Source: Alphaproteobacteria bacterium
GTDB taxonomy: Bacteria; Pseudomonadota; Alphaproteobacteria; RUG11792
Direction: 5' to 3'
Assembly (NCBI GenBank): GCA_017450545.1
Contig: JAFSTL010000046.1
Location: 1-17,487, forward strand
Length of the DNA stretch: 17,487 nt
Shown here: positions 7,814 to 15,592 of the stretch, one piece after another
How positions within the stretch are numbered: the stretch's first letter is position 1
Layout: the number at the start of each line of letters is the position of its first letter
Notes under the pieces: model-generated
Database searches by the model: none
Seen by the model: the letters and a program-made list of their open reading frames with translations, nothing else
What the model was told of the DNA's origin: nothing
Made by a program: the position numbers and the translations under genes

Positions 7814-8204
7814 TTCTTAAAAGAGCTTCGATACGTTCAGAATATTCAAATGAATTATCCAATTTGAATATTAGATTTGGAATAAAGCGCATTTTCATTT
7901 TTTTTGCAATTAATTGTTTAAAATAATGTCCTTGCAATTCAAAAAATCTCGCTGTTGCTTCTTTTTTTATTCCACCTAATGGAACAAAATATATCGTTGC
8001 ATTTCGCAAATCCGGCGAAAGATCTATGTATGTTATGGTAACTGGATTCGGCAATTGTGATTCCTTTTCATGGTGTTGCAAAATCGGGAAATCACCTCGA
8101 GACAATGCTAACGAGAAACATTCCTTCAACTGAGCCGCAACTTTGTCATTGCGTCTGGCAACTGTTTTCCTCTGCTCAGAACGAAATAAATCTATTTTTG
8201 ACAT
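7794..8204 (-). CDS. rbfA: Ribosome-binding factor A
   Basis: This 136-residue protein fits RbfA, a KH-like factor that binds the 30S subunit during late 16S rRNA maturation and cold adaptation. Recognisable family features are the N-terminal arginine/lysine-rich helix (RRNDKVAAQLKECFSLAL), the central strand VTITYIDLSPDLRNATIYFV and the C-terminal MRFIPNLIFKLDNSFEYSER. Length is normal. Its 3' end overlaps nuoD by 20 bases, suggesting coupled translation. rbfA more commonly sits near infB and truB, so its place between a membrane protein gene and nuoD is unusual. No strong Shine-Dalgarno sequence is visible before the ATG. Confidence 0.93.
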   Translation of the reverse strand: MSKIDLFRSEQRKTVARRNDKVAAQLKECFSLALSRGDFPILQHHEKESQLPNPVTITYIDLSPDLRNATIYFVPLGGIKKEATARFFELQGHYFKQLIAKKMKMRFIPNLIFKLDNSFEYSERIEALLRNDQVKR

Positions 8205-8210
8205 AAGCGC

Positions 8211-8248
8211 ATGCTACCAAAATCTACATCCACTTTGCATAGTAGCAT
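8211..8248. repeat. Inverted repeat upstream of rbfA
   Basis: ATGCTAC (8211-8217) and GTAGCAT (8242-8248) form a perfect 7-base inverted repeat with a 24-base spacer, starting seven bases upstream of the rbfA ATG. It could be an operator, a 5' leader hairpin or chance in AT-rich DNA. The 105-base gap between rbfA and the membrane protein gene holds nothing else I can support. Confidence 0.3.
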
Positions 8249-8309
8249 ATTTTCGTCTGATGGGAAAATTCTTGTTGATTCTTATTGTGTCAATTTTACT
8301 ATTTCTATA

Positions 8310-9128
8310 TTACTTTACAACTTCGTTTCTTATCACTATTTCATGCTTTCCTTTGCTAAACGTAAATTTTCCGATTAAGCTTCCCTTAAACATTATCTTT
8401 TCTGATATATCGTATTTACGTTTTAGTCGAGTTGTATATTTTTGCGTTTTGCGCAGGGCATCGAAGTCCGTCACAAATTCGTATGCGATAACTATTTTAT
8501 CGTTCTCCTTATGTATTTGCACGGTTGATGGTGTATTATGCGATATATCCAGTGATATTTTCAATGCGTCTATAGCTTCTCGTACTGCATCCGCTGTCTC
8601 TTTATCTTTGCGAAGCGTCTTTATAACAGAACGCGGCATATAATGTTGAGAAAGCCCGAATGCCACTATAAAGCACGACAAAAATACTCCTATTGCCACA
8701 TAAAAATACCGTCGATTATTTTCGCTTTTATTTGCGAGATAAACGAGCAGGATGTATAAAGTGAGAGCTAAGACGTTGATTAAAAAAATCCACAAATCCG
8801 TCTTTGTTTCGCAAGCCTCAAAGTATTTGCTTATTATAAATGAAATATGTGTGCCAACAACGATAATGAGCAACAGATTCAAAATCTGCACAATACCTCG
8901 CGTTAAGGAATACTCCGCTGGTGTTCGAAAAAAATATAAAGCGATGACACCGTTGAATATCATTGAGCTTAGTGCGGTCCAGTAGCTTTTGCCAAACAAG
9001 AAATAAGTGCTGGTGAATTCACCATAATAATCCTCGACGGCAAAGCAAAGTATCGAACAGAAGTTGTATAGGAACAACAGCGAGCAAAACGCAGAAATTA
9101 ACGAAAACCTGCTGGCTATCTTAATCAC
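8310..9128 (-). CDS. Five-span membrane protein with soluble C-terminal domain, function unknown
   Basis: I do not recognise this 272-residue protein. Hydrophobic segments at about 9-30, 50-67, 79-99, 111-131 and 141-160 predict five membrane spans. A charged domain follows at about 165-272, with an Asp/Lys-rich helix (KDKETADAVREAIDALK) and likely beta strands such as DKIVIAYEFV and GKHEIVIRNEVV. The start is GTG at 9128, supported by a GGAG Shine-Dalgarno five bases upstream. It begins 31 bases after nth, in the same direction, so it is probably cotranscribed with it. The 105-base gap to rbfA is larger. No catalytic motif or transporter signature is visible. Confidence 0.8.
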   Translation of the reverse strand: MIKIASRFSLISAFCSLLFLYNFCSILCFAVEDYYGEFTSTYFLFGKSYWTALSSMIFNGVIALYFFRTPAEYSLTRGIVQILNLLLIIVVGTHISFIISKYFEACETKTDLWIFLINVLALTLYILLVYLANKSENNRRYFYVAIGVFLSCFIVAFGLSQHYMPRSVIKTLRKDKETADAVREAIDALKISLDISHNTPSTVQIHKENDKIVIAYEFVTDFDALRKTQKYTTRLKRKYDISEKIMFKGSLIGKFTFSKGKHEIVIRNEVVK

Positions 9129-9159
9129 AATTGCTCCACATCCAAGCCTGATATCATGA

Positions 9160-9798
9160 TTATATCACCTTTTCATTCACCTTTTCGCACAAATCAAATA
9201 GGCAGCATTCTGCGCATTTCGGTTTCTTTGCTGTGCAAACATATCGACCATGAAGGACCAGCCAATCGCTGGCGTTTTTGTGAAATTTTTGCGGGACAAC
9301 ATTTAACAAATCTTTTTCTACAGTGACAGGATCGGTCGCTTGACTTAATCCCAACCGGCGCGATACCCGCAAAACATGCGTATCCACCGCAATCGTATCA
9401 GCTCCAAACAGCCTGTTTGCGATAACATTTGCTGATTTTCGACCAATGCCTGGCAGTGTTCCCAGCTCATCTCTTGTAGATGGTATTAGCGAATTATATT
9501 CCTCAATTAAAACTTTCGATAATGCAATCACGTTTTTTGCTTTATTGTTGAAAAATCCTAAGGGGTGTATATATTCTTTCAACTTGTCAATTCCTAGCAT
9601 CAACATCTTCCCAGGAGTATCGGCGACCTCGAAAAGCTCTTTGGTTACTTTGTTGACCATCTTATCCGTCGTCTGTGCTGACAGCAAAACGGCTATGGCG
9701 AAAGTAAAATCATTATGCGCAACAAGTTCGCTCATTGGATTTGGATTTTCTTGCTTCAATCTTTCAAAAATTTCTTCAATATTTGCCTTATTTAACAC
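9160..9798 (-). CDS. nth: Endonuclease III (DNA glycosylase/AP lyase)
   Basis: This base-excision repair enzyme removes oxidised pyrimidines and nicks abasic sites. The helix-hairpin-helix LPGIGRKSANVI carries the catalytic Lys (about residue 121 in the 212-residue form), and IAVDTHVLRV carries the catalytic Asp (about 139). The C-terminal iron-sulfur ligands fit C-x6-C-x2-C-x5-C exactly (CTAKKPKCAECCLFDLC). I chose GTG at 9798 because the resulting N-terminus (MLNKANIEEIFERLKQENP) aligns with E. coli Nth. The frame also extends upstream to a TTG at 9825, adding nine residues unlike the family. It heads the minus-strand run that continues through rnc. Confidence 0.95.
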   Translation of the reverse strand: MLNKANIEEIFERLKQENPNPMSELVAHNDFTFAIAVLLSAQTTDKMVNKVTKELFEVADTPGKMLMLGIDKLKEYIHPLGFFNNKAKNVIALSKVLIEEYNSLIPSTRDELGTLPGIGRKSANVIANRLFGADTIAVDTHVLRVSRRLGLSQATDPVTVEKDLLNVVPQKFHKNASDWLVLHGRYVCTAKKPKCAECCLFDLCEKVNEKVI

Positions 9799-9869
9799 AA
9801 TCCACCACTGTGCTCCAATGTACAAAAATACTCGTTAAGTTTAGCATTTTGGAGCATTTCATTAAAAAT

Positions 9870-9898
9870 TTGGAACAGGGCAATAATTTACATATCGT
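9870..9898 (+). promoter_or_regulatory. Candidate promoter for the exported protein at 9922
   Basis: TTGGAA (9870-9875), a 17-base spacer and TATCGT (9893-9898) match a sigma-70 promoter at both boxes reasonably well. Transcription would begin near 9905, just ahead of both possible start codons. The 96-base gap to nth must also hold the divergent nth promoter, which I could not place. Confidence 0.4.
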
Positions 9899-9921
9899 CT
9901 GGTATGTGTTAGGATTTATAT

Positions 9922-11352
9922 ATGAGGTTATCATGGAGCGTTATAGAAATGAAAACACAGATGTTATTTATCGGTGTTTTAAGCACTATAGTATTGTTTG
10001 ATAGAGCCGAAGCTGAGGTTGAACTGAGCGATTTCGATGCGGAAATATATGGACATACGAATACACTAGAATTACAACGAAAAAATCCTTTGCTTGGCGT
10101 TGGTCTAACGATACTTCAATACAGCTATAGAGCGCATTTGGATGAAGTGTGCGCTAAGAAGCACCCAGATTTACTAGACGATAACAGTTATAAGTATTTT
10201 TTGTCGATATACAAGGTGATTTTTGAAGAAATCGCGAAAATGAAACTTGATATAAAGGTGATGGGAGATAGTGTTTATTATGCAGAAAAACAAGAAATAA
10301 TAGAATGTACTTCTGAAAAGAACTTTTACAAAAGTATAGAATTGTATGACGGATCTAATTGGAACTATTTATTACTAATAAATGTTTTAAATCAAGTTAA
10401 AAATAGCAATACTAATATCGATGAAGGACTAATACGAGAAACTGCTAGCAAAATCAAGCAAGCCGGCAAATATGTTGAGTATGCAGAAGCATTAGAACGA
10501 GCAGAATTTGATATAGTTCAATATTTCGAACAACTAGACTTGTATAAATATCTAAAAGCGGTACGTGAATTTAAACTAGACGAGTTGCTAAGTAAGTTAG
10601 CTTCCTTGAAGGATGAGGAGAAACAATCAACAAGATATAGTTTTAATTATAACTTTAATAATCTTAATATAGAAATATCTAAATACTATTCTGAACTAAG
10701 AGTATCAATGATAAGCAAAATAGATAGTTCTGATATTCAGCAATTTACCATTCCCATATTCGCCGAACAGCACGAAAACGATAAAGTAATGCCGGAAATA
10801 TGGATTAAAAACTGGGACTACTCTCTTAATGAACTTAAACCAAATGAAAATTCAATTACAATTACAAAACACGAAAGGAATTGGTGGACTCCACAAAAGG
10901 AAATAACGTTTCCGGATTTAAATTCAAAGGCAGGATACACAATAAAAGAATTTTTTTGTAGCGAACAAACAAATGACACCTGGAAAAATGACAACTATAT
11001 AGGTGAAGCGAAACCAGTGGTCGATTGGTTACTTGAAGAAGCAACAAAACGAGAACTAGATGTACAAGAGCGTATTTTTTTAGAACATTATTTTGCCCTA
11101 ACTTATCACAAGTTGTTTGCACCTAATTATTATAACGACGTTGCTGAATGTATACATTTTTGCCCTAATGAGAATGTCATGAATGAGTTAAAAATTTTGC
11201 TAGAACGCATAGAATCTCAATTAAGGGAAGTAACGAACAAAATCGCGAAAAACGAATTGATAAGCGCTATGGACAGCATAATAGATGAAGTATGGAAAAG
11301 ATACGATACCACATTTCCAGAAGATAACGAGCCGGGATGTAACTTGCAATAA
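9922..11352 (+). CDS. Exported protein of unknown function
   Basis: This is a 476-residue protein that I do not recognise. A hydrophobic stretch (MLFIGVLSTIVLF) ending at DRAEAEV suggests a Sec signal peptide cleaved near residue 31. Two starts are possible: ATG 9922 has AGGA seven bases upstream, while ATG 9949 has GGAG eleven bases upstream and gives a cleaner signal peptide (MKTQMLFIGVLSTIVLFDRA). The mature part is rich in Glu, Lys, Tyr, Asn and Leu and is probably mostly helical, with helix-like runs at about 160-240 and near the C-terminus (NELKILLERIESQLREVTNK). There are no obvious repeats, catalytic motifs or further membrane spans. It stands alone between nth and convergent ligA. 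As an exported protein in a host-associated bacterium it might act in the periplasm or on the host, but the sequence does not say which. Confidence 0.8.
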   Translation: MRLSWSVIEMKTQMLFIGVLSTIVLFDRAEAEVELSDFDAEIYGHTNTLELQRKNPLLGVGLTILQYSYRAHLDEVCAKKHPDLLDDNSYKYFLSIYKVIFEEIAKMKLDIKVMGDSVYYAEKQEIIECTSEKNFYKSIELYDGSNWNYLLLINVLNQVKNSNTNIDEGLIRETASKIKQAGKYVEYAEALERAEFDIVQYFEQLDLYKYLKAVREFKLDELLSKLASLKDEEKQSTRYSFNYNFNNLNIEISKYYSELRVSMISKIDSSDIQQFTIPIFAEQHENDKVMPEIWIKNWDYSLNELKPNENSITITKHERNWWTPQKEITFPDLNSKAGYTIKEFFCSEQTNDTWKNDNYIGEAKPVVDWLLEEATKRELDVQERIFLEHYFALTYHKLFAPNYYNDVAECIHFCPNENVMNELKILLERIESQLREVTNKIAKNELISAMDSIIDEVWKRYDTTFPEDNEPGCNLQ

Positions 11353-11553
11353 ATTATTTTCGGAAAAGGAGTTCCGGAACGCAGCATTTATGTCGTCTTC
11401 AGATGCAATAAATTGATTATTACAAAATTTTGAGAAATTGAAAATAAATAAGAATTTGGTTTGTGTGTAGTAAATGCTAGAAGCAATACAAATTGAAAAT
11501 TCCAAAGCTATCATAGTTCATCCAGATCTCTATTTGAAGCACATCAGATCCTG
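11353..11553. other. Intergenic spacer between convergent genes, no feature supported
   Basis: These 201 bases lie between the exported protein and ligA, which converge. The only structure I see is the 10-base palindrome GTTCCGGAAC near its start. It has no adjacent T-run, so I cannot call a terminator. No RNA gene or convincing small reading frame is visible. Confidence 0.5.
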
Positions 11554-13548
11554 CTATATCATCAAATTCAAAAATTCCTCTTCTGACATAATCTGAACAC
11601 CGAGCTCCATTGCCTTCCTCAGCTTTGAGCCTGGATTTTCACCGACGACGACGATATCTGTTTTGTTCGAGATAGATGAGCCGATCTTTGCACCTTTAGA
11701 AATTGCGATTTGTTTTGCCTCGTTACGACTGAGTTTCGACAAGGTGCCTGTAAATACTACTGTTTTATTATAAAATTTAGATGCCATATCGATTATTTTT
11801 TCCTGATATATAATGGTAACTAAATTTTTAAATTCTTCGATAAATTTAATATTTACATCATTTCTGAAAAATGCGTATATTTCCTCCGCCATTAAGTCAC
11901 CTAACCCATCCAGCTCGACTAAATCCGTTTTTTCGGCATTTCGTAACTTTTCGATGTCCTTAAATCTATCAGCCAATAATTGAGCTATGACCTCACCAAC
12001 GCCTGGAATTCCGAGCGATACTATAAATCGAGACAATGATACATCCCGGCTATTTTCAATCGCGTCATACAATTTTTGCGCAGAAACTTTTCCCCAGCCT
12101 GGTTTTGACGCTAATGGTGCATCAATTTCTTTTTCACGCAGTTTGAACACATCTAGGGCTGTTTTTATCCGCCCTTCTTCGAAAAATTCTTCGACTTGCT
12201 TTTCGCCAAGTCCCGGTATATCAAGGCAATTTTTCGATACAAAATACGAAATATACCGCACAGCTTGCGCCGAACAGCCGAAGTGATTTGGGCAATACAA
12301 ATCGACTAGCCCGGAATACTGAACCAAATTAGCACCACAGGACGGGCAGGTTGTCGGCATCGAAAACATAGAATTTCCAGATTTCTTGGTAACGGCAATT
12401 ATCTTTGGAATAACATCGCCGGAACGAAGAATTTTTACGGTATCGCCAATGGAGATTTGCTTTCGCTCGATTTCGTTAAAATTATGCAACGTCGCCCTGG
12501 AAACCATCGCACCATTCAGATTGACCGGCTCCAAAATCGCTACCGGCGTTATCTTTCCAGTGCGTCCCACACCAATCGAAATATCGAGTATCACTGTTTC
12601 TGCCTCCTCTGCTGGGAATTTGAAAGCTATCGAATGCCGTGGATTACGCCCGACAAATCCAAGCCTATTTTGCAATTCTAGCGAATTTAGTTTAAACACT
12701 GCCCCATCTATTTCATACGGCAAATTGGGACGATTTTGCGAAGTATCGTTGCAATACTTGTACATATCCTCCAAAGAAGAACAAAGTTTATATTCCGAAC
12801 TTGCAAATCCAAGCTTCTTTATCAATTCCATAACTTCAATTTGTGTTTCAATATTCAATTCAGAACCATCGGCATAATATGCAAAAAATCCCAGATTCCT
12901 CGACTTTGTCACTTCTGCATCAAGTTGTCGCAAAGAGCCAGCCGCTGCATTTCGCGGATTAGCAAAGAGTTTTTCGCCCACTTCTTCACGTTGTCTATTT
13001 AATTCCATAAAAGATTTTATTGGCATATATACTTCGCCACGGATTTCGATTTCGCCTAAATACTTAATATTTTGCGGAATTGATGAAATAGTGCGTATAT
13101 TATTTGTCACATCTTCTCCGACATAGCCATCGCCTCTGGTCGCGGCATATTCTAACTGCCCGTTTTTATAAAAGATCGACGCAGAAAGCCCATCTATCTT
13201 ATGCTCAGCGCAAAATTCAAGATTTTCTGATGTATTTAAAAAATTCTGCACTCGTTCTATGAAATCACCGAGTTCTTCTTTAGAAAACGCATTTTCTAGG
13301 GACAACATCGGTTTTTTATGAGTAATTTTTGAAAATATGCCAGAAACAGGAGCACCGACTTTTTGTGACGGCGAATTACTTCGTTTTAATTCCGGAAATC
13401 GCTTCTCAATTTCATTTAACCTAAGCCTCAATTGATCGTATTCCCAATCTGAAATTTCTGGTTCAGCCTTGTTGTAATACAACTCATCATGACGTCTGAG
13501 TTCGTGTTTTAAAAGTTTTAGCTCAGTCTTCGCTTCATCTAACGTCAA
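11554..13548 (-). CDS. ligA: NAD-dependent DNA ligase
   Basis: This 664-residue enzyme seals nicks in replication and repair using NAD+. The N-terminal Ia domain (residues 1-70) includes the family's YYNKAEPEISDWEYDQL. The adenylation motif EHKIDG puts the AMP-accepting Lys at 117. The nucleotidyltransferase and OB parts follow (GRTGKITPVAILEPV), then a four-cysteine zinc finger (CPSCGANL with YCPNHFGC), helix-hairpin-helix repeats and a C-terminal BRCT domain from about 590 (VVFTGTLSKLSRNEAK). All domains are in order and length is normal. The start is TTG at 13548, supported by a strong AAGGAGAGG nine bases upstream or closer. It stops at TAG. It is transcribed alone, divergent from the amino acid permease gene. 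Confidence 0.97.
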   Translation of the reverse strand: MTLDEAKTELKLLKHELRRHDELYYNKAEPEISDWEYDQLRLRLNEIEKRFPELKRSNSPSQKVGAPVSGIFSKITHKKPMLSLENAFSKEELGDFIERVQNFLNTSENLEFCAEHKIDGLSASIFYKNGQLEYAATRGDGYVGEDVTNNIRTISSIPQNIKYLGEIEIRGEVYMPIKSFMELNRQREEVGEKLFANPRNAAAGSLRQLDAEVTKSRNLGFFAYYADGSELNIETQIEVMELIKKLGFASSEYKLCSSLEDMYKYCNDTSQNRPNLPYEIDGAVFKLNSLELQNRLGFVGRNPRHSIAFKFPAEEAETVILDISIGVGRTGKITPVAILEPVNLNGAMVSRATLHNFNEIERKQISIGDTVKILRSGDVIPKIIAVTKKSGNSMFSMPTTCPSCGANLVQYSGLVDLYCPNHFGCSAQAVRYISYFVSKNCLDIPGLGEKQVEEFFEEGRIKTALDVFKLREKEIDAPLASKPGWGKVSAQKLYDAIENSRDVSLSRFIVSLGIPGVGEVIAQLLADRFKDIEKLRNAEKTDLVELDGLGDLMAEEIYAFFRNDVNIKFIEEFKNLVTIIYQEKIIDMASKFYNKTVVFTGTLSKLSRNEAKQIAISKGAKIGSSISNKTDIVVVGENPGSKLRKAMELGVQIMSEEEFLNLMI

Positions 13549-13608
13549 TTTTTGCCTCTCCTTAGAAACAATACATGCGCAATATATTTTTATTTTATCG
13601 GACTTTCG

Positions 13609-13687
13609 TCAGTGTGATATATTTTTTGCAAAAAAAATGTTGCCCGTCTGGAAAAAAATATGTTACTCTGATTTCAGAGTGATATAT
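13609..13687. repeat. Direct repeat pair in the ligA/permease spacer
   Basis: TCAGTGTGATATAT (13609-13622) recurs as TCAGAGTGATATAT (13674-13687) with one mismatch in 14, spaced 65 bases start to start. It lies in the 295-base divergent spacer, so it may be a pair of regulator-binding sites. I do not recognise a known operator consensus. Confidence 0.45.
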
Positions 13688-13690
13688 GTT

Positions 13691-13734
13691 TGTTCATATT
13701 ATGATGTTCGATAGATTTTCATTTAGTATGAACA
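13691..13734. promoter_or_regulatory. Inverted repeat upstream of the permease gene
   Basis: TGTTCATA (13691-13698) and TATGAACA (13727-13734) form a perfect 8-base inverted repeat with a 28-base AT-rich spacer, directly after the second direct repeat. It could be a two-site operator. Evidence is the symmetry and location only. Confidence 0.35.
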
Positions 13735-13757
13735 TACGTTGGTTACAAAACATTTGG

Positions 13758-13772
13758 TGGCGCTAGTCGCCA
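13758..13772 (+). promoter_or_regulatory. GC-rich hairpin in the permease leader region
   Basis: TGGCG, loop CTAGT, CGCCA forms a compact hairpin standing out from very AT-rich surroundings, about 72 bases before the permease start. A competing pairing of TTTGG (13753-13757) with CCAAA (13770-13774) is also possible. No T-run follows directly, so it is not a clear terminator. It might be a regulatory leader element. Confidence 0.3.
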
Positions 13773-13843
13773 AAATACGAAAATATTTTTATAAAATCAA
13801 AGTATCTATATAGTTTTAGTTACTCATTTTTAAGGAGAACGTT

Positions 13844-14974
13844 ATGAGTAAAGTAACAAATTCAATTTTTTTAGTTTCGGGAACAGCTGTAGGTTCCGGA
13901 CTAATCTCACTTCCAATTTCGGCTGCAAAGATTGGCTTGAAGTGGACAGTGGTAATCACCATGATTGCCTTTTGTGTTGCATACAAGATGTCATGTTTGA
14001 CAATTTCGCTTATGAAACACCAGGGGCGTGCTCTGAGCATTGTGGAACTATCAAAAGAAATATCTGGAAAATACACGAAATTAATTTCGATGACTTCGTT
14101 ATATGCGCTCTCTTTAGCATTATTGTGCGCATATTTCGCTGGCACAACCAGCATTTTCGCACGTTTTTTCGGGTTAAGTTCAACATTATCCACATTGATA
14201 TGCATTGTTGTGTTTTCAGTGTTGTTGACGATTCGCTCTAGCATTTTCAACAAAATAAATTCTTCACTTGTGTTTATTTTGTTTGGGTTGATTGCCATTG
14301 CTGTATACGCAATGCCAACAGACAAAGTAGACTTCACAAACAGTCTCACCCCCACTGATTTCACAGCAATTATGGCGTTCCTCCCAATTACATTTACGTC
14401 ATTCGGCGTACAAAACGTATGTCCATATGTGGCGCAAAACATGGGGTTAGACGATTTGAAGGCGATTAAGAAGGTGTTCTTTATAGGAACATTAATTCCC
14501 GCAATTATATATCTATTGTGGATATGTGCGACGCTATCGCGAATTTACATTTTTGACCATGAGCTGTATGGCAAAATTTTAACAGATACGGTTGATGTTG
14601 GTGATTTTGTAAAGTCGTTATGCAATTCGGTTCAATTAAAATACGAAGCAGTTATTTTGCAGTTATTATCGTTATTTGCGATTATGACATCTGCAACTGG
14701 AACGGGCATAGGGCTCATTAGCTCTCTAAAAGAAATAGCAGCCTTTCGGAGCAAGTTGACTACAGCAGTCGTTGTCATTGGAATACCGACAATGATGACG
14801 TTGCTAATTCCGGACGCGTTCATTCGTATACTGTCTTTCGGAGGAATGATTGCAACAACTTTCGTTGTTTTTGTTCCAGTATTTTTGCAAACAAAAATTG
14901 GAAAGATTGGTATTGCATCCATAGCTTGCTTTATCTTCGGTGTGTTTGTCGTTTTGGCGGAACTGTTTATGTAA
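13844..14974 (+). CDS. Aromatic amino acid permease (TyrP/Mtr-like, HAAAP family)
   Basis: This 376-residue inner-membrane protein matches the hydroxy/aromatic amino acid permease family, proton symporters for Tyr or Trp. The first span carries the family's glycine-rich SGTAVGSGLISLP. About eleven hydrophobic spans can be placed: near 7-31, 34-57, 79-109, 114-129, 137-156, 173-197, 211-237, 270-296, 307-335, 336-352 and 356-376. The segment FTSFGVQNVCPYVAQNMG (about 183-200) also matches the family. Length is slightly short of E. coli TyrP. The ATG follows a strong AAGGAG. Substrate (Tyr, Trp or both) cannot be fixed from sequence. Such importers are common in endosymbionts that have lost aromatic amino acid synthesis. 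The gene is monocistronic, with a repeat-rich spacer upstream. Confidence 0.88.
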   Translation: MSKVTNSIFLVSGTAVGSGLISLPISAAKIGLKWTVVITMIAFCVAYKMSCLTISLMKHQGRALSIVELSKEISGKYTKLISMTSLYALSLALLCAYFAGTTSIFARFFGLSSTLSTLICIVVFSVLLTIRSSIFNKINSSLVFILFGLIAIAVYAMPTDKVDFTNSLTPTDFTAIMAFLPITFTSFGVQNVCPYVAQNMGLDDLKAIKKVFFIGTLIPAIIYLLWICATLSRIYIFDHELYGKILTDTVDVGDFVKSLCNSVQLKYEAVILQLLSLFAIMTSATGTGIGLISSLKEIAAFRSKLTTAVVVIGIPTMMTLLIPDAFIRILSFGGMIATTFVVFVPVFLQTKIGKIGIASIACFIFGVFVVLAELFM

Positions 14975-14996
14975 GTCGCAAAAAGAAAAGCAACAG

Positions 14997-15012
14997 CAGA
15001 ACTGTCGTTCTG
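14997..15012. terminator. Hairpin downstream of the permease gene, weak terminator candidate
   Basis: CAGAAC (14997-15002), loop TGTC, GTTCTG (15007-15012) is a perfect 6-bp stem 22 bases after the permease stop. On the plus strand no T-run follows. On the minus strand a T-rich tract comes about eight bases later, so it might instead stop transcripts arriving from the IS remnant side. Confidence 0.3.
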
Positions 15013-15077
15013 GTCGGAAAGCGGCGAGAAAAATGTTGCCAAAGATAACTGTCGTAGTAAAAAGTATACCAGGATTA

Positions 15078-15584
15078 GGCGCTGTTGTCAAAGGGGATTG
15101 AAGTTAAGCATCATGAATGCGATGTTGAGGTACGCTTGGAAGGACGAGATATTTTCGGTATACTGATTTTTAGGAAGAAATCTTCAACAATATGCCTCGT
15201 TTTATATAATTCTTTACCATAAATTCTCGATATTTTCGCATTGCTCAGAGATGGAATTACAGCGATCATCCCGTTCTTTGCTGCACACTCAACTATAGTT
15301 TTACTGTCATATCCCTTGTCTGCTATAGGATTTTCAGCGGCATTACGCGAGCATCTACCACGACGTGTACCTTCGTGCTCGTCCCCCTTTTTGAGACTGC
15401 CATGCCTTGATTTCCATCTCTCGCGCCACTCGCATACATAAGGTACTTTATATAGCTTCACTATTTTAAATATTTTGTTCCAAATCTCATCACTTATATC
15501 ATGCCTATGCACCATCGTTACTGCCTTTTTCGGATATTATCAAAAACTATTCTATCACTTGTTTCTACCTTTGACGACAGCGTC
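15078..15584 (-). mobile_element. IS5-family (IS427-like) remnant with intact ends
   Basis: The 17-base left end GGCGCTGTTGTCAAAGG (15078-15094) and right end CCTTTGACGACAGCGTC (15568-15584) are inverted repeats with two mismatches. Both are flanked by TA (15076-15077 and 15585-15586), the target duplication expected for this group. The element is 507 bases, against roughly 800-850 for full-length relatives (known for the group), because the transposase inside is internally deleted. With intact ends it could still be moved by a transposase supplied from elsewhere. Confidence 0.85.
15088..15515 (-). pseudogene. IS5-family transposase, internally deleted
   Basis: The start MVHRHDISDEIWNKIF is typical of IS5/IS427 transposases. 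Most of the N-terminal domain is then lost and homology resumes in another frame as SGARDGNQGMAVSKRGTST, then KVHVVVDA. A second deletion joins MPLKIL to ADKGYDSKTIVECAAKNG in the first frame, which runs through KELYKTRHIVEDFFLKI. A third deletion shifts to QYTENISSFQAYLNIAFMML, ending at a TGA inside the left terminal repeat. The catalytic Asp of the central block and the YxxRHxVE glutamate remain, but the first Asp region is gone. At least three deletions make it non-functional. One continuous 134-residue frame persists across part of it (15111-15515) but mixes native and out-of-frame sequence. Confidence 0.85.
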
Positions 15585-15592
15585 TAGTCTCT

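Noticed and set aside
11221..11514. Minus-strand frame of 97 codons over the 3' end of the exported gene
   Set aside because: It is antisense to a well-supported gene for much of its length and shows no recognisable domain or clear ribosome site.
14632..15091. Minus-strand frames across the permease 3' end
   Set aside because: They are antisense to membrane-protein codons and run into the IS terminal repeat; there is no homology.
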